This document shows, piece by piece, positions 7,553 to 14,845 of a stretch of DNA of 41,113 bases. Source of the stretch: Ruminococcus sp. (GTDB lineage Bacteria; Bacillota; Clostridia; Oscillospirales; Acutalibacteraceae); assembly GCA_017433905.1 (NCBI GenBank), contig JAFRGI010000028.1, positions 1-41,113 of the forward strand. Reading direction: 5' to 3'. The number at the start of each line of letters is the position of its first letter. Position 1 is the first letter of the stretch. The translations under genes and the position numbers were made by a program. Under the pieces are notes generated by a model. The model worked only from the letters and a program-made list of their open reading frames with translations, was not told the DNA's origin and made no database searches.

Positions 7553-8412
7553 AAACATTTGTCATCTATAATAAAAAAGCCAACAACAACCAAGGCGCTA
7601 AGGGCGCGTTCAAAATCAAGGATATCTGGGTGCACAAGGATCTGATCTACAAGGAGCTTAACGAGTTCTCCACCTACCGCGAGCTGTTTGACAGCCTTGA
7701 TCCCGACGACGAGGTCGTCATCTGCGGCGGAGACGGCACGCTGAATTACCTTGTCAACGACCTCGACTGCGCCGCCGTGCAAAATCCCATTTTTTATTTC
7801 CCGACAGGCTCGGGAAACGATTTCTGGCACGACCTCGGCAAATCTGCCGAGAACGGTCCCGCGCAAATTAATCCGTATTTGGTCAAACTGCCTACCGTAC
7901 ACGTCAACGGCATCAGCCGAAAATTTATCAACGGCGTCGGCTACGGCATTGACGGCTATTGCTGCGAGGTAAGCGACAAGCAGCGTGCGGCAGGCGGCAA
8001 CAAGCCCATCAACTACACCTCGATCGCCATTAAAGGTCTGCTGTTCCATTATCAACCTACACGCGCTTCGGTTACCGTGGACGGCGTGACGCACACCTTT
8101 GAAAAAGTATGGCTGGCGCCAACCATGAACGGCAGATTTTACGGCGGCGGCATGATGCCAACGCCCGGTCAGAATCGTCTGAACCACGCACGCACCGTCA
8201 CCACGATGCTGATGCACAGCAGAGGAAAGCTCCTCACACTCGCCGCCTTTCCGGCAATTTTTAAGGGGGAGCACGTCCATAAAACGGATATCGTCTCTGT
8301 CTTTACAGGCAGGCACGTCCGTGTTTCGTTCGACCGTCCTGTTCCCCTGCAGATCGACGGCGAAACCATCCTCAGCGTCAGCACTTACGAGGTCGAAACC
8401 GCGCAGCCCTAA
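7549..8412 (+). CDS. diacylglycerol kinase-like lipid kinase (DagK/YegS family)
   Basis: Cytoplasmic lipid kinase of 287 residues, probably phosphorylating diacylglycerol or a related lipid to return it to phospholipid synthesis. The diagnostic motifs are all present: CGGDGTLN (about 63-70), TGSGNDF (about 84-90), INGVGYGIDG (about 123-132) and YGGGM..P in the C-terminal beta-sandwich. It overlaps plsC by 4 bases, consistent with a shared role in phosphatidate metabolism. The exact substrate cannot be told from sequence. Confidence 0.88.
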   Translation: MKTFVIYNKKANNNQGAKGAFKIKDIWVHKDLIYKELNEFSTYRELFDSLDPDDEVVICGGDGTLNYLVNDLDCAAVQNPIFYFPTGSGNDFWHDLGKSAENGPAQINPYLVKLPTVHVNGISRKFINGVGYGIDGYCCEVSDKQRAAGGNKPINYTSIAIKGLLFHYQPTRASVTVDGVTHTFEKVWLAPTMNGRFYGGGMMPTPGQNRLNHARTVTTMLMHSRGKLLTLAAFPAIFKGEHVHKTDIVSVFTGRHVRVSFDRPVPLQIDGETILSVSTYEVETAQP

Positions 8413-8438
8413 TTTCCGGCAAAAACACTTTCATCTCT

Positions 8439-8458
8439 ATTGCGTATCATTGCGTATA
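8439..8458 (+). repeat. two tandem copies of a 10-bp unit
   Basis: ATTGCGTATC followed by ATTGCGTATA, 7 bases before the MITE-like element. Only two copies, so this may be chance. Confidence 0.35.
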
Positions 8459-8464
8459 GCTTTT

Positions 8465-8633
8465 TTAAGGCAATACCGCATAATTCTGGTGTACGGATTG
8501 CGCAGTAAGATTTTTCGTCAGGTTGGACAAATAATCCGTTCGCATACTGCCGTATGGGAGCTGATTTTGGGGCAAGCTGACGGAATAATATTAAAGCAAG
8601 GCGTGCGCCATGAATTGTGCGGTGTTACCTTAA
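8465..8633. mobile_element. 169-bp MITE-like element with TTAA ends
   Basis: Terminal inverted repeats match at 19 of 22 positions: left TTAAGGCAATACCGCATAAT, right (reversed) TTAAGGTAACACCGCACAAT. No coding capacity of note. The size, the inverted ends and the TTAA at both outer edges fit a miniature inverted-repeat element moved in trans, or a folded RNA repeat. A deleted relative lies at 5047-5082. The rest of the 8413-8764 gap holds only the small tandem repeat and the terminator. Confidence 0.6.
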
Positions 8634-8664
8634 GCGTTTTATCAGCCAAGCATACGTTTATACA

Positions 8665-8695
8665 AAATCCCTCCCGGAAGCCTCGGGAGGGATTT
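8665..8695. terminator. bidirectional terminator between the lipid kinase and mtnN
   Basis: Perfect 12-bp stem (AAATCCCTCCCG / CGGGAGGGATTT) with a 7-base loop between converging genes. The minus strand continues TTTTGTAT, favouring mtnN; on the plus strand the T-run is short. Confidence 0.8.
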
Positions 8696-8764
8696 GCTGT
8701 GTTTGCCTGTATTTTTATTCAGATTTGCAAGAACCGGCAGTCATCGTTTTTTGAAATATCCGAA

Positions 8765-9460
8765 TCACTCCTGCAAAAAGAGGTCCAACGCACGAACCGT
8801 TTTGTCAGCCGCAAGCTGACAGAATTTTACGAAATCCATACCCTCGTTTTCATCAAGATCGTCGGAAATCGCGCGAAGAATCACAAACGGCACGTTAAAA
8901 CAACGGCATACGTGACCGATCGCCGCGCCCTCCATCTCACAGGCAACCGCGCCAAAGCGGTCGTTAAGCCGGAGACGTTTTGTGCGGTCGGAGATAAACA
9001 CGTCTCCGCTGGCGATAACACCCTGCGCCACGCGCGTGTCGGGCAGCGTTTTGCAAACCGCCGTCAGCTTTGTTGCCGCCGCCTTGTCACATTCAAAATA
9101 TACGCACCTGCCATGGCCGGGGAGGTTCACCTCTCCCTGCCTGTATCCGAGCTCCGTGATGTTCATATCATGCTCCACCGCCTTGCTGCCAACCACCAGA
9201 TCGCCGATGCTCACAACCGGTGAAAGCGCGCCGCCCACACCACTGTTGATAATCAGCGACGGATGGTACGCCCGAATCATCACAGCCGTGCACATGGCAG
9301 CGTTGACCTTGCCCTCGCCGCAAACCACGAGCACCCATTCCCTGCTGTGAAGGATGCCTGTGTAAAAGGTCATGCCGCCGATCTGTTCCGTGTTTATGTT
9401 GTCCGCAAGAGCGACAATGCCGTCCGCTTCTACCTGCATGGCGCAGATAATACCAACCAT
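8765..9460 (-). CDS. mtnN: 5'-methylthioadenosine/S-adenosylhomocysteine nucleosidase
   Basis: Cytoplasmic nucleosidase (231 residues) that cleaves adenine from methylthioadenosine and S-adenosylhomocysteine, clearing inhibitors of methylation and feeding the methyl and LuxS cycles. Family signatures: GIICAMQVEADGI at the N-terminus, NSGVGGAL mid-protein, ACEMEGAAIGHVC with the catalytic glutamate, and RAISDDLDEN with the catalytic aspartate. The ATG at 9460 lies 7 bases after GGGAG; a start at 9478 would overlap the rsmE stop. Its place behind the methyltransferase rsmE is metabolically sensible, since RsmE releases S-adenosylhomocysteine. Confidence 0.9.
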   Translation of the reverse strand: MVGIICAMQVEADGIVALADNINTEQIGGMTFYTGILHSREWVLVVCGEGKVNAAMCTAVMIRAYHPSLIINSGVGGALSPVVSIGDLVVGSKAVEHDMNITELGYRQGEVNLPGHGRCVYFECDKAAATKLTAVCKTLPDTRVAQGVIASGDVFISDRTKRLRLNDRFGAVACEMEGAAIGHVCRCFNVPFVILRAISDDLDENEGMDFVKFCQLAADKTVRALDLFLQE

Positions 9461-9477
9461 TTCTGTTCTCCCTTTCA

Positions 9478-10203
9478 TTACGCAAAATTATCTGTCTGAT
9501 ACATCAATACGGACAACGCCGCCAGCGGTGCGGTTTCGGCGCGCAGAATCCGCTTACCGAGCGTCGCGACAACCGCGCCGTGCGCCGCCGCCAAAGCCGC
9601 CTCACTCTCCTCAAAGCCGCCCTCGCTGCCGATAAACATCCCGATTGTGTGCGGCTTTTCGACAAGAATTTCCTTGACAGGCGCGCCTCCCAATTCGTAA
9701 AAAAAGATGGTTTTTTCATTTTTTGCCGCCTGCGCCGCCGCTTCTGCGAAGCTGATGCACGCCTCCACCTGCGGAATCATACCGCGTCGGCTCTGCATAG
9801 CCGCCTGTAATGCGATCTTCTGCCAGCGTTCGCGCTTCTTTTGCAGCGATTTTTGATCGGGACGCGACACGCACCGCGCACTAAGCACCGGCACAATTCG
9901 GCTAACGCCCAGCTCCACGCATTTTTGGACGATCATATCCATCTTGTCACCCTTTGGCAGCGCCTGATAGAGCGTCACCCATACATCGGGCTCATTTTCG
10001 CAAGGCTTTCGGGAACAGATCCGCGCCGCGGGCGCGTCGGACGCAACACTCTCCATCACGCCCCCGCACTGCTCTCCGTCCGGCGTGACGATCGTTACCG
10101 CCTCACCCTGCCGCAACCGCAGCGCGCGTATGTGCCGCGCGTTCTCTTGGCTGAACACATATATATCGGCAGGAACCGCTCCCTCTGAAAAAAACCACGC
10201 CAT
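9478..10203 (-). CDS. rsmE: 16S rRNA (uracil-1498-N3)-methyltransferase
   Basis: SPOUT-fold RNA methyltransferase of 241 residues acting on U1498 of 16S rRNA with S-adenosylmethionine. An N-terminal PUA-like part (about 1-70) precedes the knotted domain. The cofactor-binding knot shows IGSEGGFEESE and LGKRILRAETAPLAAL, both diagnostic. The start at 10203 has GAGGT 6 bases upstream; the frame is open further up but covers the promoter. It is followed directly by mtnN and transcribed from a promoter that shares its -35 hexamer with the divergent pncC promoter. Confidence 0.92.
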   Translation of the reverse strand: MAWFFSEGAVPADIYVFSQENARHIRALRLRQGEAVTIVTPDGEQCGGVMESVASDAPAARICSRKPCENEPDVWVTLYQALPKGDKMDMIVQKCVELGVSRIVPVLSARCVSRPDQKSLQKKRERWQKIALQAAMQSRRGMIPQVEACISFAEAAAQAAKNEKTIFFYELGGAPVKEILVEKPHTIGMFIGSEGGFEESEAALAAAHGAVVATLGKRILRAETAPLAALSVLMYQTDNFA

Positions 10204-10220
10204 ACAACTACCTCGTCTCC

Positions 10221-10240
10221 GTATGATATATTTATCATAC
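10221..10240. promoter_or_regulatory. palindrome overlapping the rsmE -10 (possible operator)
   Basis: GTATGATA-tatt-TATCATAC, a perfect 8-bp dyad with a 4-base centre. The right arm contains the rsmE -10 hexamer, so a bound protein would block that promoter. A small RNA hairpin at the transcript start is the alternative. Confidence 0.4.
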
Positions 10241-10262
10241 TCCAAATCAAGGAAATTTGCAA
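10234..10262 (-). promoter_or_regulatory. sigma-A promoter for rsmE-mtnN
   Basis: Minus-strand TTGCAA (10257-10262), 17-base spacer, TATGAT (10234-10239). Confidence 0.65.
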
Positions 10263-10285
10263 TATCCAAACGAACGTGCTACAAT
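10257..10285 (+). promoter_or_regulatory. sigma-A promoter for pncC-WYL regulator
   Basis: TTGCAA (10257-10262), 17-base spacer, TACAAT (10280-10285). The -35 is the same palindromic hexamer used by the divergent rsmE promoter. Confidence 0.68.
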
Positions 10286-10304
10286 ACACACAGAGGTGAT
10301 ATGT

Positions 10305-10856
10305 ATGATAACATTGACGACAAAGGATATCCTGTCGCTGCTCCAAAAAAACGAACTGGAACCTACCCGTCTCGAAAACGAGGTTGTCGCACGGCTGCGC
10401 GAAAAAAAGCTGAAGGTTGCCACTGCAGAGAGCTGTACGGGCGGTCTGATCAGCGAAAGAATCACACGCGTCAGCGGCGCAAGCGCCGTATTTGACTGCG
10501 GCGTCTGCTCCTATGCCAACGAAATAAAAGAAAAGCTCCTCGGCGTGCAGCATGACACGCTCAGCATCCTCGGCGCCGTGTCGGCGGAAACCGCTATTCA
10601 AATGGCGGAGGGTGTCAAAAAGCTCTCGGGGGCGGACATCACCGTCAGCGTCACGGGTATTGCGGGTCCCACAGGCGGCACAGCAGAAAAACCCGTCGGA
10701 CTGGTTTTTCTGGGCATTTGCAGCGAAATCGACGCTTACGCCGTCAAGCTGCTCCTCGGCGAGAACGGTAATCGCGACTTTATCCGCGCCATGGCCAGCA
10801 CAGCGGCGCTGTTCATGGTGCTGGAAGAAACGCACAAATACATCGAAATAACCTGA
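10305..10856 (+). CDS. pncC: nicotinamide-nucleotide amidase (PncC/CinA C-terminal domain)
   Basis: Stand-alone CinA C-terminal-type enzyme of 183 residues that deamidates nicotinamide mononucleotide to nicotinate mononucleotide in pyridine-nucleotide recycling. Conserved blocks: ATAESCTGGLIS with the catalytic serine, YANEIKEKLLGV, and VTGIAGPTGGTAEKPVGLV. The N-terminal molybdopterin-binding half of full CinA is absent, as in E. coli PncC. The start at 10305 follows GAGGTGAT by 4 bases; longer readings lack a ribosome site. Only 14 bases separate it from the next gene, so the two are probably cotranscribed. Confidence 0.88.
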   Translation: MITLTTKDILSLLQKNELEPTRLENEVVARLREKKLKVATAESCTGGLISERITRVSGASAVFDCGVCSYANEIKEKLLGVQHDTLSILGAVSAETAIQMAEGVKKLSGADITVSVTGIAGPTGGTAEKPVGLVFLGICSEIDAYAVKLLLGENGNRDFIRAMASTAALFMVLEETHKYIEIT

Positions 10857-10870
10857 GGTGAGGTAACCGC

Positions 10871-11869
10871 ATGCCAAAAAGCGCCAATCAAAAACAAAAG
10901 CTGCTCTGTCTGCAAAAAATCCTTCTGGAAAAAACAGATGACGCCCACGCTTTGACACTGGAGGAGCTGCGCGGCGAGCTGGCACGGTACGACATCCGCG
11001 CCGACCGCAAAACACTCTACAGCGACCTTGATGCGCTCGAAGCCTTCGGTCTGGATATCTGCACCGTCCGCACCAACACGGTTCGCTATTACGTCGGCAA
11101 CCGCGATTTTCAGCTCGCAGAGCTGAAGCTGCTCGTCGATGCGATTCAGAGTTCCAAATTTATCACGCACAAAAAAAGCCTGGAGCTGATTGATAAGCTC
11201 GCGCACCTGGTGAGCGAAAACGACGGCAGGCAGCTGCGTCGGCAGGTGTTCGTCACCAACCGCGTCAAAACCGTCAACGAAAAAATCTACTACAATGTCG
11301 ACATTCTCCACAACGCCATTGCCGCCGACCGGCAAATCCGCTTCATCTATTTCCGTTACGAAGTCGATTTCTCTGCTCCGGCACGCATCAAAAAGGTTGC
11401 GCGAAAAAACGGAGCGCCATACACTGTCTCACCGTGGGCGCTATGCTGGGATGACGAAAACTATTATCTCATTGCTTTTGACAGCGCCGCCGGCATCATC
11501 AAACACTACCGCGTAGACAAAATGGAACACATCGAACCGCTCGACGCGCCGCGCGACGGCAGCGATATGTTTGAACGCTTTAATCCGGCGCAATACGCCA
11601 AATCTGTGTTTTCTATGTTCGGCGGCGAAGAAACAGAAGTCAGTCTCTCGGTCGACAACGATCTGATCGGGGTGGTCATCGACCGTTTCGGATCCGATGT
11701 CATCATTTCCCCCGAGAACGCAGACAGCTTTTGTGTGCATGTGCACGTGGTTTTGAGTCCGCAGTTCTACGCATGGGTGTTTGGCACGGAGAACAAAATC
11801 CGTATTCTCTCTCCCGACTCTGCCAAACAGACTTTCCGCAGGAAGCTATTAGAAATTATAGACAATTAA
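10871..11869 (+). CDS. WYL-domain transcriptional regulator
   Basis: 332-residue DNA-binding protein. An N-terminal winged helix of the DeoR/HTH_11 type spans about 10-75 (YDIRADRKTLYSDLDALEAFG is the recognition region). A WYL domain follows at about 145-225 (PYTVSPWALCWDDENYYLIAFD, then IKHYRVDKM), with a C-terminal extension to the end. WYL domains bind nucleotides or nucleic acids, and relatives act in DNA-damage and defence control. Its ligand and targets are unknown. It follows pncC closely, suggesting a link to nucleotide metabolism (inference). Confidence 0.85.
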   Translation: MPKSANQKQKLLCLQKILLEKTDDAHALTLEELRGELARYDIRADRKTLYSDLDALEAFGLDICTVRTNTVRYYVGNRDFQLAELKLLVDAIQSSKFITHKKSLELIDKLAHLVSENDGRQLRRQVFVTNRVKTVNEKIYYNVDILHNAIAADRQIRFIYFRYEVDFSAPARIKKVARKNGAPYTVSPWALCWDDENYYLIAFDSAAGIIKHYRVDKMEHIEPLDAPRDGSDMFERFNPAQYAKSVFSMFGGEETEVSLSVDNDLIGVVIDRFGSDVIISPENADSFCVHVHVVLSPQFYAWVFGTENKIRILSPDSAKQTFRRKLLEIIDN

Positions 11870-11922
11870 ATCCCTTGATCTTTTGTTGTTTTGTTAATTT
11901 TCGCGCTAATTTCAGATAATCA

Positions 11923-11951
11923 TTGACAATAATTCATAAATTTGCTAAAAT
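11923..11951 (+). promoter_or_regulatory. sigma-A promoter for the AraC-family gene
   Basis: TTGACA (11923-11928), 17-base spacer, TAAAAT (11946-11951). Confidence 0.72.
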
Positions 11952-12025
11952 ACAATTAAATAATTAAGTGGTTATTTTTGCATATTCTTCGTGCTATCTT
12001 TGACCTAAAAAATGGAGGGGTTTAT

Positions 12026-12868
12026 ATGGGTCTGGAATTGTTGAATGCTTCTTCGGCATCCAATTCTGCGTTCAGAGTAGTGTGTGGCACCATGCCTCTG
12101 ATTGAAACACAGATATCTCACCATGAAGCACTGTTCGGCCACCTAAAATCCGGCACTGCAACACTTGAATCCGGAGACAAGGCCGTTCCGCTGAATCCGG
12201 GCGATATCTTTTTTATTTCACCCAATGTCAGATATAAACTGACAAACCAGATGAATCCGCAAATCAATGTCATTACCATCAATTTTGCCAATCCGTCTGC
12301 TGTTACACAGGATTATGTACCACAGAGTATTATTCGCGCTCTGTTAAACGGCAATTGTACGCCTTTTGCGCGGATTACGCCAAACGATCTTTCGCACGCA
12401 CGGATTTTGAACTGTCTCACAGTCACAACTAAATCTGAGTCTGAAAAAAAACAATTCTTCCAACTACAGGTATACGCCAAAATGTACGAGGCGTTTTACG
12501 AGCTTTTTGTCAACAAATATATCCGTCTCGTCGACGTTGAAAGCAAAGGCAAAAAATACCGTGCACTCCAGCGCGTCACAAATTACATTGACAATCACTA
12601 CATCGACGGCATCTCCTTGGACGACGTTGCCGCTGCCACAGGTATCAGCCGTTATTATGTTTCTCACCTCTTTAAGGAGCTGATGGACACCACCTTTGTG
12701 GGATATGTCAACGAGCTGCGTCTTGACCGCGCCGCTATGCTGCTGATGACCACGGACACTCCCATCATCGAGATTGCCGCGCTTTCCGGCTTTAACAATC
12801 TGTCAAATTTCAACCGTGCATTCAAGCTGCATTTCAACAAAACGCCGTCAGCTTATCGAAAATCCTAA
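12026..12868 (+). CDS. AraC-family transcriptional regulator
   Basis: 280-residue regulator with an N-terminal cupin-like sensing domain (about 20-110, including the turn AVPLNPGDIFFISPN) and a C-terminal double helix-turn-helix (about 180-280). The recognition helices lie in DDVAAATGISRYYVSHLF and IAALSGFNNLSNFNRAF, the latter being the AraC signature. Such proteins usually sense sugars or envelope signals. The start at 12026 follows GGAGGGG by 5 bases. No sugar-utilisation genes adjoin it; the next gene downstream has its own promoter after a strong terminator, so the target is unknown. Confidence 0.87.
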   Translation: MGLELLNASSASNSAFRVVCGTMPLIETQISHHEALFGHLKSGTATLESGDKAVPLNPGDIFFISPNVRYKLTNQMNPQINVITINFANPSAVTQDYVPQSIIRALLNGNCTPFARITPNDLSHARILNCLTVTTKSESEKKQFFQLQVYAKMYEAFYELFVNKYIRLVDVESKGKKYRALQRVTNYIDNHYIDGISLDDVAAATGISRYYVSHLFKELMDTTFVGYVNELRLDRAAMLLMTTDTPIIEIAALSGFNNLSNFNRAFKLHFNKTPSAYRKS

Positions 12869-12875
12869 CATACCG

Positions 12876-12908
12876 GGTCTCGTTTCTCCAAGGAAACGAG
12901 ACCTTTTT
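12876..12908 (+). terminator. terminator after the AraC-family gene
   Basis: Perfect 11-bp stem (GGTCTCGTTTC / GAAACGAGACC), 6-base loop and five T. In the remainder of the 12909-13090 stretch nothing was recognised. Confidence 0.88.
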
Positions 12909-13092
12909 CTTTGGGCAGACAACCGCCGAACCCGGTCTCACGCACCAAGCTGCGTAACAAAATTTAGGGCGGCGGCTCACACCGAACAACGTCGCGCACT
13001 GTCTCCGTGCCAGGTTTACGAAATTCCGATCAGCGTTGCGAAAAATCGTTTTTTCCGCTGGCAGAGGAAACTTTCGCCGCCGCAACCTTCTC

Positions 13093-13121
13093 TTGCATTT
13101 CTCGTATGATTGTGCTATAAT
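13093..13121 (+). promoter_or_regulatory. sigma-A promoter for the SleB-like gene
   Basis: TTGCAT (13093-13098), 17-base spacer, TATAAT (13116-13121), giving a leader of about 60 bases. Confidence 0.68.
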
Positions 13122-13190
13122 AAATATATTCTGCATAATTAAAAATTGTCTGCAAAACCGATTTTTTCTTATACGACAAAAGGTGAGACG

Positions 13191-13991
13191 ATGAAAGAAT
13201 TCTTAATCCATCACAAAAAGTCTGCCATCATCATCAGCTCGGGCGTAACAATTACCGTCATCGCTGTTATTTTGATGCTGACGGGCGTTTTGCAGGGCTC
13301 GGGAGACAGCGATTCTGCCGCGCTGCCGGCTTCCAATCTTTATCCCACAGCACTCGCAACGGCCGACTCCGTATTATACACGACGGTTCCCGCCTCCACA
13401 GACGCAACATCGGAAACCTCTGAAACGACCGAATCAGAAACAACGGAGCCGCCCACAACGGTGGTCACCCACGTCACAAATCCCGCTGCAACATCCCCCA
13501 AAAGCGAAGAAGCGGTTCCGTTCGCAACCGCTGCCCCTGCCGCTGCGCCCGCGGACTATCAGGCACAGTGGGACGCAGGTTATCTTGTTGCCATTGATAA
13601 TCCCGACACCTCCTACGATTGCTCCCGCATCAAGCTCACGGACGATGATCGCGACCTCTTGGAACGCCTTTGCTACGGCGAATTTGGTTCCGGCGGCTTT
13701 ATCGGCGCCGCAATGATTGCGCAGTGTGTGCGCGACGCCATGGCGTTTGACGGTTACGATACGGTGGAGGACGTCATCAAATACTGCCGCTACGACGGCA
13801 GCACCACCAGCGGCACCAGCGACGACTGCGTCATGGCGGTACGCTATATCTTTGACGACGGAGGCAGCGCTGTTCAGCACCGTATGCTGTATATGTACAA
13901 CCCTTATATGGTTCAGAGCGCCTTTCATGAGAGTCAGAATTTCATCCTCAGCTATGACAGCGTGCGCTTCTTTGATCGCTTTGGATATTAA
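13191..13991 (+). CDS. membrane-anchored SleB-like cell-wall hydrolase
   Basis: 266-residue extracytoplasmic protein. A signal-anchor helix spans 11-33, then a long Ser/Thr/Ala/Pro-rich stalk (about 38-120), then a C-terminal domain (about 148-266). That domain resembles the hydrolase_2/SleB lytic-enzyme fold: LLERLCYGEFGSGGF carries Glu164 at the position of the catalytic glutamate, and GAAMIAQCVRDAM matches the following helix. SleB enzymes cleave cortex or wall peptidoglycan; the similarity is recognisable but distant, so activity is inferred. The start at 13191 follows AGGTGAGACG. It stands alone between its own promoter and terminator. Confidence 0.72.
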   Translation: MKEFLIHHKKSAIIISSGVTITVIAVILMLTGVLQGSGDSDSAALPASNLYPTALATADSVLYTTVPASTDATSETSETTESETTEPPTTVVTHVTNPAATSPKSEEAVPFATAAPAAAPADYQAQWDAGYLVAIDNPDTSYDCSRIKLTDDDRDLLERLCYGEFGSGGFIGAAMIAQCVRDAMAFDGYDTVEDVIKYCRYDGSTTSGTSDDCVMAVRYIFDDGGSAVQHRMLYMYNPYMVQSAFHESQNFILSYDSVRFFDRFGY

Positions 13992-14060
13992 TATGCATTT
14001 CTAACAAGACACGTTAACATCTATTGCAGAAAATTCCGCACAGCCCGGAATATACGTTAT

Positions 14061-14094
14061 CCCCGGTACGGCTCCTGACCGTCCGGGGTTTTTT
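14061..14094 (+). terminator. terminator after the SleB-like gene
   Basis: CCCCGGtACGG pairs with CCGTCCGGGG (one bulged T), with a 7-base loop and six T on the plus strand. It separates this gene from the converging HAD gene. Confidence 0.83.
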
Positions 14095-14098
14095 CGCA

Positions 14099-14761
14099 CT
14101 AGCTCTGCATGCGCTCTTTTTCCAAAAAAAATATGCTTTCATCCAGACTGTCGCAAAGACAGTCGATCATCGGACGAATTTCATCGGTGGGCGCAAGAAA
14201 ATCAGGCACCATCACGGTTGTCATGCCTGCCGCGTGAGCGGATTTGACTCCGTTAATGCTATCCTCAAAGGCAACGCAGACCTCCGGCGCAACTCCCAGC
14301 GCTGCCGCCGCCTTCAGAAACACCTCAGGGTTAGGCTTGCCGTTTTGCACATCTCCGCCGCATACAAGCGCGTCGAAATCCGCCGTCATGCCGGCGCTCA
14401 CAAGGTTAAATTCCGTCGTTTGCCGCGAGGTGGAGGTGGCAACCGCTATTTTGCATCCCTGCTTTTTCAGATAATCCAGCACCTCGCGCAGCCCCTTTTT
14501 GACCGGGATTCCCCGGACGCGAACCGTCTCGACATACATTTTTCTGCCGCGTTCCGAAAACTCCCAGTATGGAAAATCCTCGCCGTATTTGCCGAAATAA
14601 AAATTCTGCACCTCCGCCTTGCGTCTGCCGACGGTCTGCTTAAAATCCTCCATCGAATACGGGTAACCGCTCTCGTCCATCATCCGCTGCCAGTTGTTAT
14701 AAACCAGCCGCTCCGTATCAAACATCAAACCGTCCATATCGAATACCGCCGCCTTAATCAA
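14099..14761 (-). CDS. HAD-superfamily hydrolase, beta-phosphoglucomutase-like
   Basis: Cytoplasmic phosphatase or phosphomutase of 220 residues in HAD subfamily IA. Motif I is FDMDGLMFDTE (nucleophile Asp8, acid Asp10), motif II is VATSTS, and motifs III/IV are GKPNPEVF and AFEDSINGV. A four-helix cap lies between motifs I and II. It is similar to sugar-phosphate phosphatases of the YcjU/beta-PGM type; the substrate is unknown. It is the last gene behind prmA on the same strand, with an 84-base gap, and may be transcribed by read-through from the heat-shock unit. Confidence 0.85.
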   Translation of the reverse strand: MIKAAVFDMDGLMFDTERLVYNNWQRMMDESGYPYSMEDFKQTVGRRKAEVQNFYFGKYGEDFPYWEFSERGRKMYVETVRVRGIPVKKGLREVLDYLKKQGCKIAVATSTSRQTTEFNLVSAGMTADFDALVCGGDVQNGKPNPEVFLKAAAALGVAPEVCVAFEDSINGVKSAHAAGMTTVMVPDFLAPTDEIRPMIDCLCDSLDESIFFLEKERMQS

Positions 14762-14845
14762 CCTGAAACACCTCCGCCTTCCAATCGACCGTCGTGCCGA
14801 TGTGTTTGCTGCATATTATTACTGTTATTTTCGCAGAAGGCTTCA

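Noticed and set aside
8465-8633. Riboswitch or CRISPR-like repeat for the TTAA-ended element
   Set aside because: It lies after a gene between converging units, has inverted rather than direct repeats and only one full copy.
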